Source of the DNA: an uncultured Eubacteriales bacterium
GTDB taxonomy: Bacteria > Bacillota > Clostridia > Oscillospirales > QAMX01
DNA: 64,000 nt
Reading direction: 5' to 3'
Assembly: GCA_934546935.1 (NCBI GenBank)
Contig: CAKTEH010000008.1
Location: forward strand, 62,001 to 126,000
Shown here in pieces: positions 25,515 through 34,884 of the stretch. The notes under the pieces are model-generated. The model searched no databases. It was not told the DNA's origin and worked only from the letters and a program-made list of their open reading frames with translations. The first letter of the stretch is position 1; the number at the start of each line of letters is the position of its first letter. A program made the translations under genes and the position numbers.

Positions 25515-28500
25515 TTATGCAATCGGAAATTCCCGGTTCAGATTGAAAAAATAGAGGTAGCATGCTTTAACCGGTTTCCCGGTGATGCGCGTCAGCGCAT
25601 GGGAATAGGCAAGAAGCTGCGGCGCATAGCCCGCGGCTGTCTGGGAAATATTTGACTCCCGGACCCGGTCGGATTTAAAATCGATCAGTACCAGTCCGCC
25701 GTCCTCCTCGAAGAAACAGTCGATTACCCCCTGGAAAAGGATACTGTCTTCGTCCGGCCCCGGAGGGTTTGCCAGTGCGGAAAGTTCATTTGCCGCATTT
25801 GCGCCGGCTAGAAGGGAAAATTTGAACTCCCGCTGTACAGACTGCGCCGCACGTACCCGCTGTCCAAGCGGGGCGCGGAAAAAGGCAAGAAGGCGGGCGG
25901 GGTCAACAGCCTGCGCTGCGGCGGGGGACAGCAGCCTGCGCTGCGCCATATCCTGCACCTGCGCTGCAATTGCCTCTTGGGAATCCGTACGTGAAAAATC
26001 CAGAAACTGCATTGCCATATGCAGGGCGGTGCCGCGTTGCGCGGGCGTTAATGCCTCTTCCGAAAGCATGCGCGGGCGTGCGCGCGCCGCCTTCGGAAGC
26101 TGTATAATCGGACGCGCCTGCGCCAGTGTCTCCGTATCGGCAAAGCGCCCCTTCAGGCTCGTTGCAGTCAGCTTTGAGGGAAGGTTTGCCGCCTGGAGAT
26201 ATGGATATCGATAGCTTAAGCGCGCATGGATTTCGGCGGTGGGAAGCGTAGGCGCCTGCAGCGGCGGCAGAGCCTGCAATTGCGATTTTGGCTGTGTTTC
26301 CGGCTGTGCCGGCGGCGGGGTTTGTATGCGCAGCCGCCAGCAGAAATTATCTGTCTCCAGCGGCGCACGGGGATATCCGGCTTCCTGTAATACCGGCGAA
26401 GCCTCCGGAAGACGGAGAAGCGGTGTCAGCAGCCAGGCAAGCGGTGTGGACAGCTCTGAGAGCGGCTGTGCGGGAATCGGCTGCTGTGCCGACAATGCCT
26501 GATGCTTTTTTACGAAAGCGGCCCCATTGCCGGCGGCCACAAGAACCAATTTTTCCTTTGCCCGCGTCAGGGCAACATAAAGCACACGCATCTGTTCAGA
26601 AAGCTGTTCTCCGCGCATGGCAAGGGTTACTGCATGCCGGGCAAGGGTCGGATATTCAATCATGCGGCCGGCAGGACGCAGCTTAAAGCCTGCGCCGAGG
26701 CGGGGATGGATCAGTACGGGCGCATTCAGGTCCTGAAGGTTAAAAGCTGAATCAAGGTTTGCGACGAAAACTACCGGGAACTCCAGGCCTTTGGATTTAT
26801 GGATGGTCATAATTTTTACGCCCGTCCCCGCAGATTCGCCAGGCGCTGGGATCCCCCGCCCATTTTGCAGCGCACGCATCAGATTCAAAAATGCGTATAG
26901 CCCGCGGTAACCGGAACTTTCGCTGCGTGTCGCGGCGCTCAGGAATGCATGAATGCGTGCATTTGAATAGGCCTGGCCGTAAGCGGCGCCAAAGCGTCCG
27001 GAAAAATTCGTCCTGTGGAGCATGTGGATCAGCAGGCGGTCTGTACGCTCGTCGCGCGAAAGGGAACGGAACTCAGAAAGCTGCGTAAGAAACTGCCGGC
27101 ATTTTTCCGACAGCGAGGGTTGCGGTGCATCCGGATTTTCCGTGTCCGGCGCATTATATGCTGCACAGGCACGAAGCGCCTGGTAGAAGCTTCCGTCGCG
27201 GCAGCATCTGCGCACCTGTGCAAGCGCGTCGGCGGAGAAGGCATAAAGGGGGGAGTGCAGTACACTGGCCAGCGGGATATCCTGTTCCGGATTATCTACG
27301 ATCTCGCACAATGCCATGAGTACTAAGACTTCCGGCGCGTCAAAAAGCTTGCCGGCGTTTTCTGTGAAAACCGGAACGCCGGCACGTGCCAGCGCGGCTG
27401 CAAATATCTCGTCGCGTCCTTGCACAGCGCGCAGCAGAATCGCGAAATCCTCCGGACGGCAGGGGCGCAGGACGCCGGACAGGGGATCGGTAACAAGATA
27501 GCCCGAATGCAGCATCCCGGCAATTTCTGCGGCGATAAAGTCTGCCTCATATTCGAGTTTGCTGCGGCCGTCCTGCGGGTCTTCAAGCAGGACGAATTCG
27601 GAATCGTTGTGTCCCTGGGGCGTTTGCGGATATGCCGCGCCACAGACCAGCGCCTCGCGGCCCGCGTATTCGATACCGCCGAGCGAGGAGGAAAAAACCG
27701 ACCGGAACAAATAGTTGACCGATTCAATCACCTCCCGCCGGGAACGGAAATTGCGGGAAAGGATGATGCGTGCGTTTTCTCCGGGCGCGGGATCATCCTG
27801 GAAACGATAGTATTTTTCTAAAAAAACCCCTGGGTCGGCAAGCCGGAAGCCATAGATGCTTTGCTTGACATCGCCGACGAGAAAAAGGTTGGATTCCTCC
27901 CGCGACAGTGCGCGGAAGATGAGATCCTGCACTTCGTTGGAGTCCTGGAATTCGTCCACAGCGATTTCCTCATACCGTCCGGCGATCTGCCGGGCGGTGG
28001 CGCTGGGGGTGAACCCATCAGGACCGTAGTTGTCAATCAGGATTTTCAGGGTGAAATGCTCCAGGTCGGAAAAATCCAGGATGTTTTTTGCGCGTTTACT
28101 TGCAGAATATGCAGCGTCGAAGGCGGATACGGCCTCGGAAAGCGCCTGCGCAACCGGGAGGATTGCGGCGCAGTCGGCGCGGGTTTTCTCTGCATTGTGC
28201 GCCAAAGGCCCCTGTGTGAATTTTTCCAAGGCTGCATGCCAGGACGCCCGGATCTGGCGCAGGCCTTCAAGCTTCTGAGGGTCATCAAATTTCGTTACCG
28301 CGTTGAGCCTTGGCTTTTCACTGGCAGCCTGGGCGGCAAGACGGATCTCATCCCAGGTACTGCCTTCGCAGGCGGCGCACAGCGCGCGGCATCGCGCAAG
28401 GTCCTGGGAAAAGGCGGAAAGATATTTTGCGGCAACGCGGGGAAGCGCCTCAATATCAGCGCAGGCCCTTTCCAGCTGTATGCCGTAAGCGCGGCAAACT

Positions 28501-29171
28501 TCCTGCAATGCGTCCAAGATAAAGCGCCCGTATACGCTCACGGCGGGATCCAGCGCTGCGGCTTTGTGCATGGATTCCATATTCCAGGAAAGCCAGCGTT
28601 CGGGGAACGGATGGCTTTGCAGCTTCCTGTAGCATTCCAGGATTACCGAGCGCAGCCGGTCGTCGTTTCGCGCGGCGGAAAGCGCATCTACCAGCGCTAA
28701 AAAGCCGCTGCTTTCATCAGAATGTTCATAAAGCTCTTCAATCAGCGTCTCAAGAACCTCTTCTTGCAGCGCAGCCGCTTCGTTTTCGTCGGCAACACGG
28801 AAATCCGGGGCCAGGCCGGCTGCCTCGAAATGCTCCCGCAGAAGCTTTGCGCAGAATGCGTCTGTGGTGAGGATATCGGCACGCGCCAGGCGGGTAAGCT
28901 GCATGTGAAGCCGCCGGGAATGCGGGTTTTCCAGAAGCTTTGCTGTGAGGGCATCAGAAATTTTCTGCCGCATTTCCGCAGCCGCAGCCTTTGTAAAGGT
29001 GACGATTAAAAAGCTGTCAATATTACAGGGCGCCTGCGCATCACAGATGCGGCGGATTATGCGTTCGACCAGCACCGCCGTTTTTCCGGATCCGGCGGCG
29101 GCGGAAACCAGAACGGTTTGTCCGCGCGACTCAATTGCGCGCGCCTGTTCGTCAGTCCATCTTACTGCCAT
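25515..29171 (-). CDS. addA: ATP-dependent helicase/nuclease subunit AddA
   Basis: This 1218-residue protein is the helicase-nuclease subunit of AddAB, which resects double-strand breaks up to a Chi-like site for RecA loading. It has the UvrD-type Walker A 'SAAAGSGKTAVLVERI' at about residue 24, a Walker B region 'EIAVDEFQDSNEVQD' near 410, helicase motifs 'VKIMTIHKSKGLEFPVVF' and 'MRVLYVALTRAKEKLVLVA', and the C-terminal RecB-family nuclease with 'FQGVIDCFF' and 'VLIDFKSDR' near 1145-1165. It starts directly after the addB stop (TAA then ATG). Confidence 0.97.
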   Translation of the reverse strand: MAVRWTDEQARAIESRGQTVLVSAAAGSGKTAVLVERIIRRICDAQAPCNIDSFLIVTFTKAAAAEMRQKISDALTAKLLENPHSRRLHMQLTRLARADILTTDAFCAKLLREHFEAAGLAPDFRVADENEAAALQEEVLETLIEELYEHSDESSGFLALVDALSAARNDDRLRSVILECYRKLQSHPFPERWLSWNMESMHKAAALDPAVSVYGRFILDALQEVCRAYGIQLERACADIEALPRVAAKYLSAFSQDLARCRALCAACEGSTWDEIRLAAQAASEKPRLNAVTKFDDPQKLEGLRQIRASWHAALEKFTQGPLAHNAEKTRADCAAILPVAQALSEAVSAFDAAYSASKRAKNILDFSDLEHFTLKILIDNYGPDGFTPSATARQIAGRYEEIAVDEFQDSNEVQDLIFRALSREESNLFLVGDVKQSIYGFRLADPGVFLEKYYRFQDDPAPGENARIILSRNFRSRREVIESVNYLFRSVFSSSLGGIEYAGREALVCGAAYPQTPQGHNDSEFVLLEDPQDGRSKLEYEADFIAAEIAGMLHSGYLVTDPLSGVLRPCRPEDFAILLRAVQGRDEIFAAALARAGVPVFTENAGKLFDAPEVLVLMALCEIVDNPEQDIPLASVLHSPLYAFSADALAQVRRCCRDGSFYQALRACAAYNAPDTENPDAPQPSLSEKCRQFLTQLSEFRSLSRDERTDRLLIHMLHRTNFSGRFGAAYGQAYSNARIHAFLSAATRSESSGYRGLYAFLNLMRALQNGRGIPAPGESAGTGVKIMTIHKSKGLEFPVVFVANLDSAFNLQDLNAPVLIHPRLGAGFKLRPAGRMIEYPTLARHAVTLAMRGEQLSEQMRVLYVALTRAKEKLVLVAAGNGAAFVKKHQALSAQQPIPAQPLSELSTPLAWLLTPLLRLPEASPVLQEAGYPRAPLETDNFCWRLRIQTPPPAQPETQPKSQLQALPPLQAPTLPTAEIHARLSYRYPYLQAANLPSKLTATSLKGRFADTETLAQARPIIQLPKAARARPRMLSEEALTPAQRGTALHMAMQFLDFSRTDSQEAIAAQVQDMAQRRLLSPAAAQAVDPARLLAFFRAPLGQRVRAAQSVQREFKFSLLAGANAANELSALANPPGPDEDSILFQGVIDCFFEEDGGLVLIDFKSDRVRESNISQTAAGYAPQLLAYSHALTRITGKPVKACYLYFFNLNREFPIA

Positions 29172-32100
29172 TTATAGATCCCCTTTTTCCACGTCTGCAA
29201 AAAATTCCGCGGCGTTTCTGGATGAGATAAAGCGCACCTGCTGCGGATGCGCTGCCGCATCCAACCCACAGACCGGCCGGTATTCACAATAACGGCAGGC
29301 CAGATTCTGTCCGGATTGGACCGGCTGGGGCCGGTAGTGGCCTGAAGCCATCAGTTCAGCGCTTGTTTTCAGCATTTCCCGGACATGCCGGCCAAGCAGG
29401 GCAAACTGCTTTTCACTGACTGCGCCGCGTATGCCGGATTTCGTAATCTTTACCGGGATATAACGTCCCTCTCCCCGCGTCTCCAATCCGGGTTCCATTG
29501 CCGCGAGTACATCGGCGTCATCCAGGACGATGCCGCTGCGGCGCAGTTTTTCGTCAAGCGCCGCAGCGAGCTCATCGTCGGGAAGGTCGTGCGTCGAGGA
29601 CAGCGCTTCCAGCCTGGCCGGGGTATAAAGGATTCCTGCGGGGACAATGGCGTCGGCGTCAAGCTCCGGATGCCGGTTCAGATAAAGCCGGGCATTGGCC
29701 TGGAGGGCGAACAGATAGACAGGGAGCTGCATGCCAAGTCCGGCGGAAATTTCACCGTAGGAAAACGCCTTGGTACCGCTTTTGTAATCAACGACGCGCA
29801 GGTAAAGCACGCCGTCGCGCACCCATCCGTCAACACGGTCGGCAACGCCGGACAGAGAAGCGTGCGCGCCGGAATCCAGAGGAATTTCCACCGGCGGCAT
29901 TTCGGCGGAAAAATGCAGTTCGAAATCCAGAGGCACAAACGCGCTGTTTGAAAATTCATCGTACAGGTTTTCTACCAGAAAATCGAGGTTTTTCCGAAGC
30001 CGGAGGAACAGATAACGGAAACGGGCCGATTTGCTTTCAAAATCCGGGATGTCGCGCAGGATATAATCCCGTACATGGGTTTGCGCAAAGTCTTTGGCCA
30101 TTTCTACGGTGCATGCGGCGAAACCGCCGTGTTCCTTAATATTGCGCACTGTACCTTCCAACACGTAGTGGATAAAGATACCTGCCTGCGGCGCATCGAA
30201 GTCCGCTGTCCGGCGCGCATTGAGGGAAAGCCCGTAACGGGCAAGATAGGAAAACGGGCAATTGTTATAAGCCTCCAGCCTGGAAGCGGAAATGCGTGGA
30301 TTTATGCCGAAAAGCCTGGCGTTTTCTTCCGCTGTCAGACGCCAGGTGGAGGGTGAGGACGGCCAGAAACCGGTTTGCTCCATTGCCTGCGGGTCGGAAA
30401 TATCGCACAGGCGTGCGGCCGCCTCCGCAAAGCCCGGCCAGGCGCGAAGTACGGCGCGTGCCGCGTCTGCCTGTGGGCCGGATGTGGAGAAAGCGTAGTC
30501 AAAAGCCATCTCCGGGGTGCTTAGCCACGTTTCCAGGTTCCCATTTGTGATCGGTGCATCAGGCAGCAGCCCGGCGGCGCGGCGGAAAAGGAACGCGGGC
30601 GTCAAAGCCTGCCCGCTGCCGTCGCGCTGCGGTACGGAAAGAAAAAGTGTACGCCGTGCCGATGCAACTGCGCTATAGAGGGAAAAAAGCATTTCACTCT
30701 CCCGCGTCTGCGCGGTATAGCCAAGCTCAATACCCTGCGCGTCGAGGATATCCCGGTCATAGTCGCTGAGCAGGCCGCCGCTTCCGCTATCCGGAGGGAA
30801 AGCTCCATCATAGGCGCCCAACAGGAAAAGGTAAGACGCGCCGTGCGCTGCGGCGGAGGTGAGGGCGGCAATACTGATACGATCGGCAGAGGGGGGGATA
30901 ACGCCGATATCGCAGCTGCGGAGCATACGCTGCATGGTTTTGCTGAACTGCTGCGCATCGAGTATTTGCGTGCCGGACAATTCGTCAAACTGGTCGATGC
31001 AATGGATAAACAGTTCCCAGATCTGTGCATACGCCGCCGCTTCGTCAGGTGCGCTTTCAGCGAGCTGCGCAGCGCGATGGTCAATCGCCTGTCCCAGCTG
31101 GATCTCTTCGGCAAAGTCGTATAGGGCGCGCAGCTTCTCCCGTGCCGGGACTGTTCGGGCGAGCGCCCCGGACAGTCGCATAAGCGGCGCCCGCAAGCGG
31201 TCGCGCAGCGCATTGATGTTGGAAAGCCGCTGTTTTGCCGTCTCATCAAAGGCCAGCCCAAACCCGCCGGGATGCATTTGCCAGGGCGTACGCTGTGTCC
31301 ATTGCCGGGGCCGGATGCGCCAGCGCAGGCAGTAGTTTTCCAGCTCACTGCATTCTTCATCGGAAAAGCCTGCAAGGCCGGTCTTTAAGTAGGAAAATAC
31401 GGTGTCATGGGAAAACCCTTCACAGGCGATATCCAGCGCCCGGAACAATACAGCTGCCGGGGCTTTGGATTCAAGGGGTGTATTTTCACTGCTGTAATAG
31501 GGAAGCCCGCAGCGCTCAAAAGCGGCGCACAGGGGCAGACGGTAAGTTTCAAAATCCCCGGCGGCAACGGCGATATCCCGAAGCCGGGCGCCTTGCTGCA
31601 AAAGCATACGTGCTTGTGCAGCCGCGTATTCGCATTCGCTGTAGATGTCGGGGGCATAATGGAAGCGCACTTCTCCGCCCTCGCATGTGCCGGGCGCACC
31701 GGAAAAGCGGAACAGATGTGTTTCCAGATGGGCAAGTCCGGATGCGCGCCGGGGAGGCTCGAGAGAAATCACCTCGGCATGTCCGTCTGCAAGCAGGTTC
31801 ATCAGCCTTGCCGCCGCACGTGCCGGTTTTAAAAACAGCGGATCCGGATCGCAGAGCGAATCGAGGGTGAAAGCGGCGGTGACGTTGGCATTGCGAAGGT
31901 TTTTTAAAATATCCAGCTCCTGGGGCGTAAAGCCGGAAAACCCATCGAGGTAAACATCCCGGCCGTCAAAATAGCCGCTCCCTTTCAGCTTTTCTGCGCA
32001 CAAGGAAAGGATATCCCTTGCGTCCAGCCGTGTATCGGCGCACAGTGCCGAATAACCGGCGAAGATAACAGCGAGATCGGAAAGCTTTGCTCCCAGCGCC

Positions 32101-32534
32101 GGGGATGCGTCTGCTGCCGCCCTGGCCAGGGCCTCAGGCGTGACACAGGCGCTTTTCAGTTCATCGACAAGTGCGCACATTGCTTCCAGAAGCTGGATTT
32201 TTGCACTGCTGCGGTAATAGCCGAGCTGCGGCGCGGCGCTTTCCAATGCCTGCTGCATCAGAAGAATCCGGCCCGCTTCGTCGAGCGTCTGTTCGGCAAG
32301 CCCGCCGAAAACAGAGAAGACGCGGTTTGCCAGCCTGCGGAAGGTCAGGACTTCGCAGGACAGGTTGACCGCGTCGCCGCCATATGTACAAAGCTGGCGT
32401 TCTGCTGCGTGGGAATAGGTTTCCGGGACAAGGAAGACCGCTTTTTTTGCGCCTTCGCGGGCCCGCGCCGCCGCCATTCGGTAAAGATATTCGCTTTTCC
32501 CAGCGCCTGCGCGCCCGATGATGAGCTTCAGCAT
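29172..32534 (-). CDS. addB: ATP-dependent nuclease subunit AddB
   Basis: The 1120-residue partner of AddA has a Walker A motif at its very start ('IIGRAGAGKSEYLYR', residues 5-19), an inactivated helicase core, and a C-terminal nuclease domain with the iron-sulfur cysteines: one in 'NNCPFSYLARYGL' near residue 759 and three in 'CRYCEYRPVCG' near 1081. The nuclease motif 'RVVDYKSGTKAFSYG' is intact. Gene order addB-addA is the usual one in Firmicutes. Confidence 0.97.
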   Translation of the reverse strand: MLKLIIGRAGAGKSEYLYRMAAARAREGAKKAVFLVPETYSHAAERQLCTYGGDAVNLSCEVLTFRRLANRVFSVFGGLAEQTLDEAGRILLMQQALESAAPQLGYYRSSAKIQLLEAMCALVDELKSACVTPEALARAAADASPALGAKLSDLAVIFAGYSALCADTRLDARDILSLCAEKLKGSGYFDGRDVYLDGFSGFTPQELDILKNLRNANVTAAFTLDSLCDPDPLFLKPARAAARLMNLLADGHAEVISLEPPRRASGLAHLETHLFRFSGAPGTCEGGEVRFHYAPDIYSECEYAAAQARMLLQQGARLRDIAVAAGDFETYRLPLCAAFERCGLPYYSSENTPLESKAPAAVLFRALDIACEGFSHDTVFSYLKTGLAGFSDEECSELENYCLRWRIRPRQWTQRTPWQMHPGGFGLAFDETAKQRLSNINALRDRLRAPLMRLSGALARTVPAREKLRALYDFAEEIQLGQAIDHRAAQLAESAPDEAAAYAQIWELFIHCIDQFDELSGTQILDAQQFSKTMQRMLRSCDIGVIPPSADRISIAALTSAAAHGASYLFLLGAYDGAFPPDSGSGGLLSDYDRDILDAQGIELGYTAQTRESEMLFSLYSAVASARRTLFLSVPQRDGSGQALTPAFLFRRAAGLLPDAPITNGNLETWLSTPEMAFDYAFSTSGPQADAARAVLRAWPGFAEAAARLCDISDPQAMEQTGFWPSSPSTWRLTAEENARLFGINPRISASRLEAYNNCPFSYLARYGLSLNARRTADFDAPQAGIFIHYVLEGTVRNIKEHGGFAACTVEMAKDFAQTHVRDYILRDIPDFESKSARFRYLFLRLRKNLDFLVENLYDEFSNSAFVPLDFELHFSAEMPPVEIPLDSGAHASLSGVADRVDGWVRDGVLYLRVVDYKSGTKAFSYGEISAGLGMQLPVYLFALQANARLYLNRHPELDADAIVPAGILYTPARLEALSSTHDLPDDELAAALDEKLRRSGIVLDDADVLAAMEPGLETRGEGRYIPVKITKSGIRGAVSEKQFALLGRHVREMLKTSAELMASGHYRPQPVQSGQNLACRYCEYRPVCGLDAAAHPQQVRFISSRNAAEFFADVEKGDL

Positions 32535-32567
32535 TTCCTGTCTCCGTGTGAGTTGGATTTATAACAC

Positions 32568-32593
32568 AAATTCCGGTGAAGATACCGGAATTT
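32568..32593. terminator. inverted repeat between rnpB and addB
   Basis: AAATTCCGGT pairs perfectly with ACCGGAATTT across a six-base loop. On the minus strand it lies after rnpB and before addB and is followed by a T-rich stretch, so it may end rnpB transcription. Confidence 0.5.
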
Positions 32594-32681
32594 CAATGGA
32601 TTTATAAAGTGTGAAAGCAAAAGAATAATCCTTTGGCTTTTCCGCCGGGCAGGATGGAATAGGATCCGGCGGCTTTTATTC

Positions 32682-33066
32682 GTGTGAGCCGGCCTGTAAG
32701 CCGGGTTCTGTCGCGGACGGTCATCTATCTTGCGTCTGTGTTGCCGCAGACGTCCATGCCACCTCGGGGGAAAAGGCCGGGCCGGCCCCCGGCTTGCGCC
32801 GGGTTCCCCACAGCGGTGTTGCTTCGGATAGAGTTTACAGGATCCCCCTGTCTCCAGGGAGACCGGTGAGCTCTTACCTCGCCTTTCCACCCTTACCCCG
32901 TGTTTTTCCCTTGTAGGAAAGCTTACGGGGCGGTATATCTCTGTTGCACTTTTCCTGAGGTTACCCTCGGCGGGCGTTACCCGTTATCCTTGCCCTTTGA
33001 AGCCCGGACTTTCCTCACCCGGCGGCCTTTCGGCGCTGCCGGGCGCGACCGTCTGGCCGGCTCACA
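32682..33066 (-). ncRNA. rnpB: RNase P RNA, bacterial type A
   Basis: Read on the minus strand, the sequence has the universally conserved GAGGAAAGTCCGGGCT core (around 33000-33016), the GGGTAAGGGTGGAAAGG-type block, ACAGA and the 3' ATAGATGACCG element. The ends pair: GTGAGCCGGCC at the 5' end with GGCCGGCTCAC at the 3' end. It is the catalytic RNA that matures tRNA 5' ends. A consensus promoter lies seven bases upstream. Confidence 0.95.
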
Positions 33067-33072
33067 CACATC

Positions 33073-33102
33073 ATTATACCGCGCCGCGTCCGGATTTGTC
33101 AA
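33073..33102 (-). promoter_or_regulatory. consensus promoter of rnpB
   Basis: On the minus strand TTGACA (33102-33097), an 18-base GC-rich spacer and TATAAT (33078-33073). It sets the rnpB start near 33066. Confidence 0.85.
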
Positions 33103-33161
33103 TTGACGCAGGCAAATCCGTTGCATGGCAAAAATGCGGCAGCGCGGTGGTCTGCAAATTT

Positions 33162-33692
33162 TCAGAGACTGCATTCAAGTTGGCAATCGCAAGGCTCCTT
33201 TTCCACATGGGCAGGGCTGTACTCACAGGCTTCCACGCATCCAAGCGCCCGGTAAAATGCCTGGCTTTCTACCGCGGAATGCGCGGATATATACAGCTTA
33301 TTTGCGCCGTGTGCTTTTGCGTAGGTCTTTGCTTCTTCAAAAAGCCTTTTTCCGATCCCCATTCTCCGCATGTCCTGAGAAACATAGATGTGGGAAAGAT
33401 CCATATATTGCCGGCAGCTTCCGAAAAGACCTGCATCCACACAGACAAAGCCCTTTAATATGCCGTTGAAAAACGCCGCGGATACGAGACCGCCGGCAGT
33501 GCACTGGGCGCGCAGATGGGAAAGCAAGATGGCAAGTTCCTGCGGTGTCCAGTCATCTGTAAAAGCGATATCCTTTATCGTCCAGACGCCGCCGATTTTT
33601 CTCCAGCATTTTGTAACTTCCTGCCGTCTTTGAAATTGGGAGAATATCTCAGGCCGGATTTGGCGCGCATGTAAGGTTCGGTATGTAATCAT
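33162..33692 (-). CDS. GNAT-family N-acetyltransferase
   Basis: This 176-residue protein carries the GNAT acetyl-CoA site in 'DLSHIYVSQDMRRMGIGKRL' (motif A, near residues 108-127) followed by 'AHGANKLYISAHSAVESQAFY' (motif B). The N-terminal third is of the kind seen in uncharacterised clostridial GNATs. The ATG at 33692 has AGGAAGG upstream; the longer frame lacks a ribosome-binding site. Substrate unknown. Confidence 0.85.
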   Translation of the reverse strand: MITYRTLHARQIRPEIFSQFQRRQEVTKCWRKIGGVWTIKDIAFTDDWTPQELAILLSHLRAQCTAGGLVSAAFFNGILKGFVCVDAGLFGSCRQYMDLSHIYVSQDMRRMGIGKRLFEEAKTYAKAHGANKLYISAHSAVESQAFYRALGCVEACEYSPAHVEKEPCDCQLECSL

Positions 33693-33787
33693 TTTTGCCT
33701 TCCTGACAATGTTGTTTTGATCTATTTTAACAGCTTTACCCGCCGGTGGCAAGCTGCGGGGCGGTATATACAGATAGGAAATGTTTG

Positions 33788-33816
33788 TTGAAAGGGTGGG
33801 GAGAGTATGGTAAAAT
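33788..33816 (+). promoter_or_regulatory. probable promoter of the phosphoesterase gene
   Basis: TTGAAA (33788-33793), a 17-base spacer and TAAAAT (33811-33816), about 72 bases before the ATG. Confidence 0.5.
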
Positions 33817-33888
33817 ATAACTAAATTACGGATGCCTGCGGGCAAAGGAGGCCGAAAAGCCTGCGGCAGGCGGATGGGAGGGTGAAGG

Positions 33889-34812
33889 ATGAGACCTATT
33901 GTGCAGAAGATGGAAATCCCCGCCGGACGCCGGGCGGTCTGCATCAGCGATATCCATGGAAGTTATGACCTGCTGCGGGCTTTGCTGGAAAAGGTGGGAT
34001 ATTGTGAAGACGATATGCTGATCCTGCTCGGCGATTTATATACCAAAGGAGAACAGGGGCAAAAGACGCTTTCGTATATCATGGAGTTGGCTGGGCAGGA
34101 AGGCGTTTATGTCCTGCGGGGCAACTGCGATTGGCTTGAAGACTGGCTGACGGACGCGCAGCGGGCGTTTCTGGAAAATCTGCCGCATATCCTTGAAAGC
34201 AGGGACTTTGTTTTTGTTCACGGCGGCATAGCGTCCATGGATTTTGAAACGCTTGATGCGTATGCCTGTATGAAAAACGACAACTTTATGGAAACATCCC
34301 CGGGCTTTGAAAAATGGGTGGTTACCGGGCACTGGCCGGTACATAATTACCGCCATACGATCTGCTCTAACGTACCGTTGGTCAATGCGGATAAGCATAT
34401 TATTGCCATCGACGGCGGGAACGTCATTTGCTGGCATGGGCAGCTTAACGCTTTCCTAATTCAGGATGGGGCTTTTGCCTATGCTTCTGCCGATGCGCAT
34501 GATGTTTATACGATACCACATGCACAGGCGGCTTCAGGCGGCACGCTCAATATTACTTATCTGGACCGTTTTGTGGAACTTGTGCAGGATGGGGCGCTTT
34601 TTTCCCAGGTTCGTCATCTTGCGACTGGCAGGGTATTGGAAGTGCCGAACTGGTCGCTGTGGCAGGATGGACAGGGCCGGCTTGGCGCAGGAAGCGGGGC
34701 GACAGATTATTATCCCGCGCTGCAGGCCGGCGAAAAAACGTCTTTGATCCGGAAATCGGGCAATCGCTTGCTTTTGCTGAAAGACGGCGTTGCCGGCTGG
34801 TATGAAGAATAA
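33889..34812 (+). CDS. calcineurin-like metallophosphoesterase
   Basis: This 307-residue protein has the metal-binding motifs of Ser/Thr-phosphatase-type metallophosphoesterases: 'AVCISDIHGSYDLLRALLEK' (D and H), 'LILLGDLYTKGEQG' (GD), 'YVLRGNCDWLED' (GN), 'VFVHGGIASMDFE' and 'VVTGHWPVHNY' (the last two His). The C-terminal 100 residues are an extra domain not needed for catalysis. It is close to PrpE or diadenosine-tetraphosphatase-like enzymes; the substrate may be a phosphoprotein or a nucleotide. Confidence 0.85.
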   Translation: MRPIVQKMEIPAGRRAVCISDIHGSYDLLRALLEKVGYCEDDMLILLGDLYTKGEQGQKTLSYIMELAGQEGVYVLRGNCDWLEDWLTDAQRAFLENLPHILESRDFVFVHGGIASMDFETLDAYACMKNDNFMETSPGFEKWVVTGHWPVHNYRHTICSNVPLVNADKHIIAIDGGNVICWHGQLNAFLIQDGAFAYASADAHDVYTIPHAQAASGGTLNITYLDRFVELVQDGALFSQVRHLATGRVLEVPNWSLWQDGQGRLGAGSGATDYYPALQAGEKTSLIRKSGNRLLLLKDGVAGWYEE

Positions 34813-34884
34813 CGCTTTTGATACAAAACTGCTTGCAAACAGCCTGGGTTTTTGTTATTGTAGAATCAAAAGGAGGGTTCAGTC

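Noticed and set aside
32642..32680. CCGCCGG/CCGGCGG hairpin as the rnpB terminator
   Set aside because: On the rnpB strand the stem is followed by A-rich sequence; a T-run is present only on the other strand.
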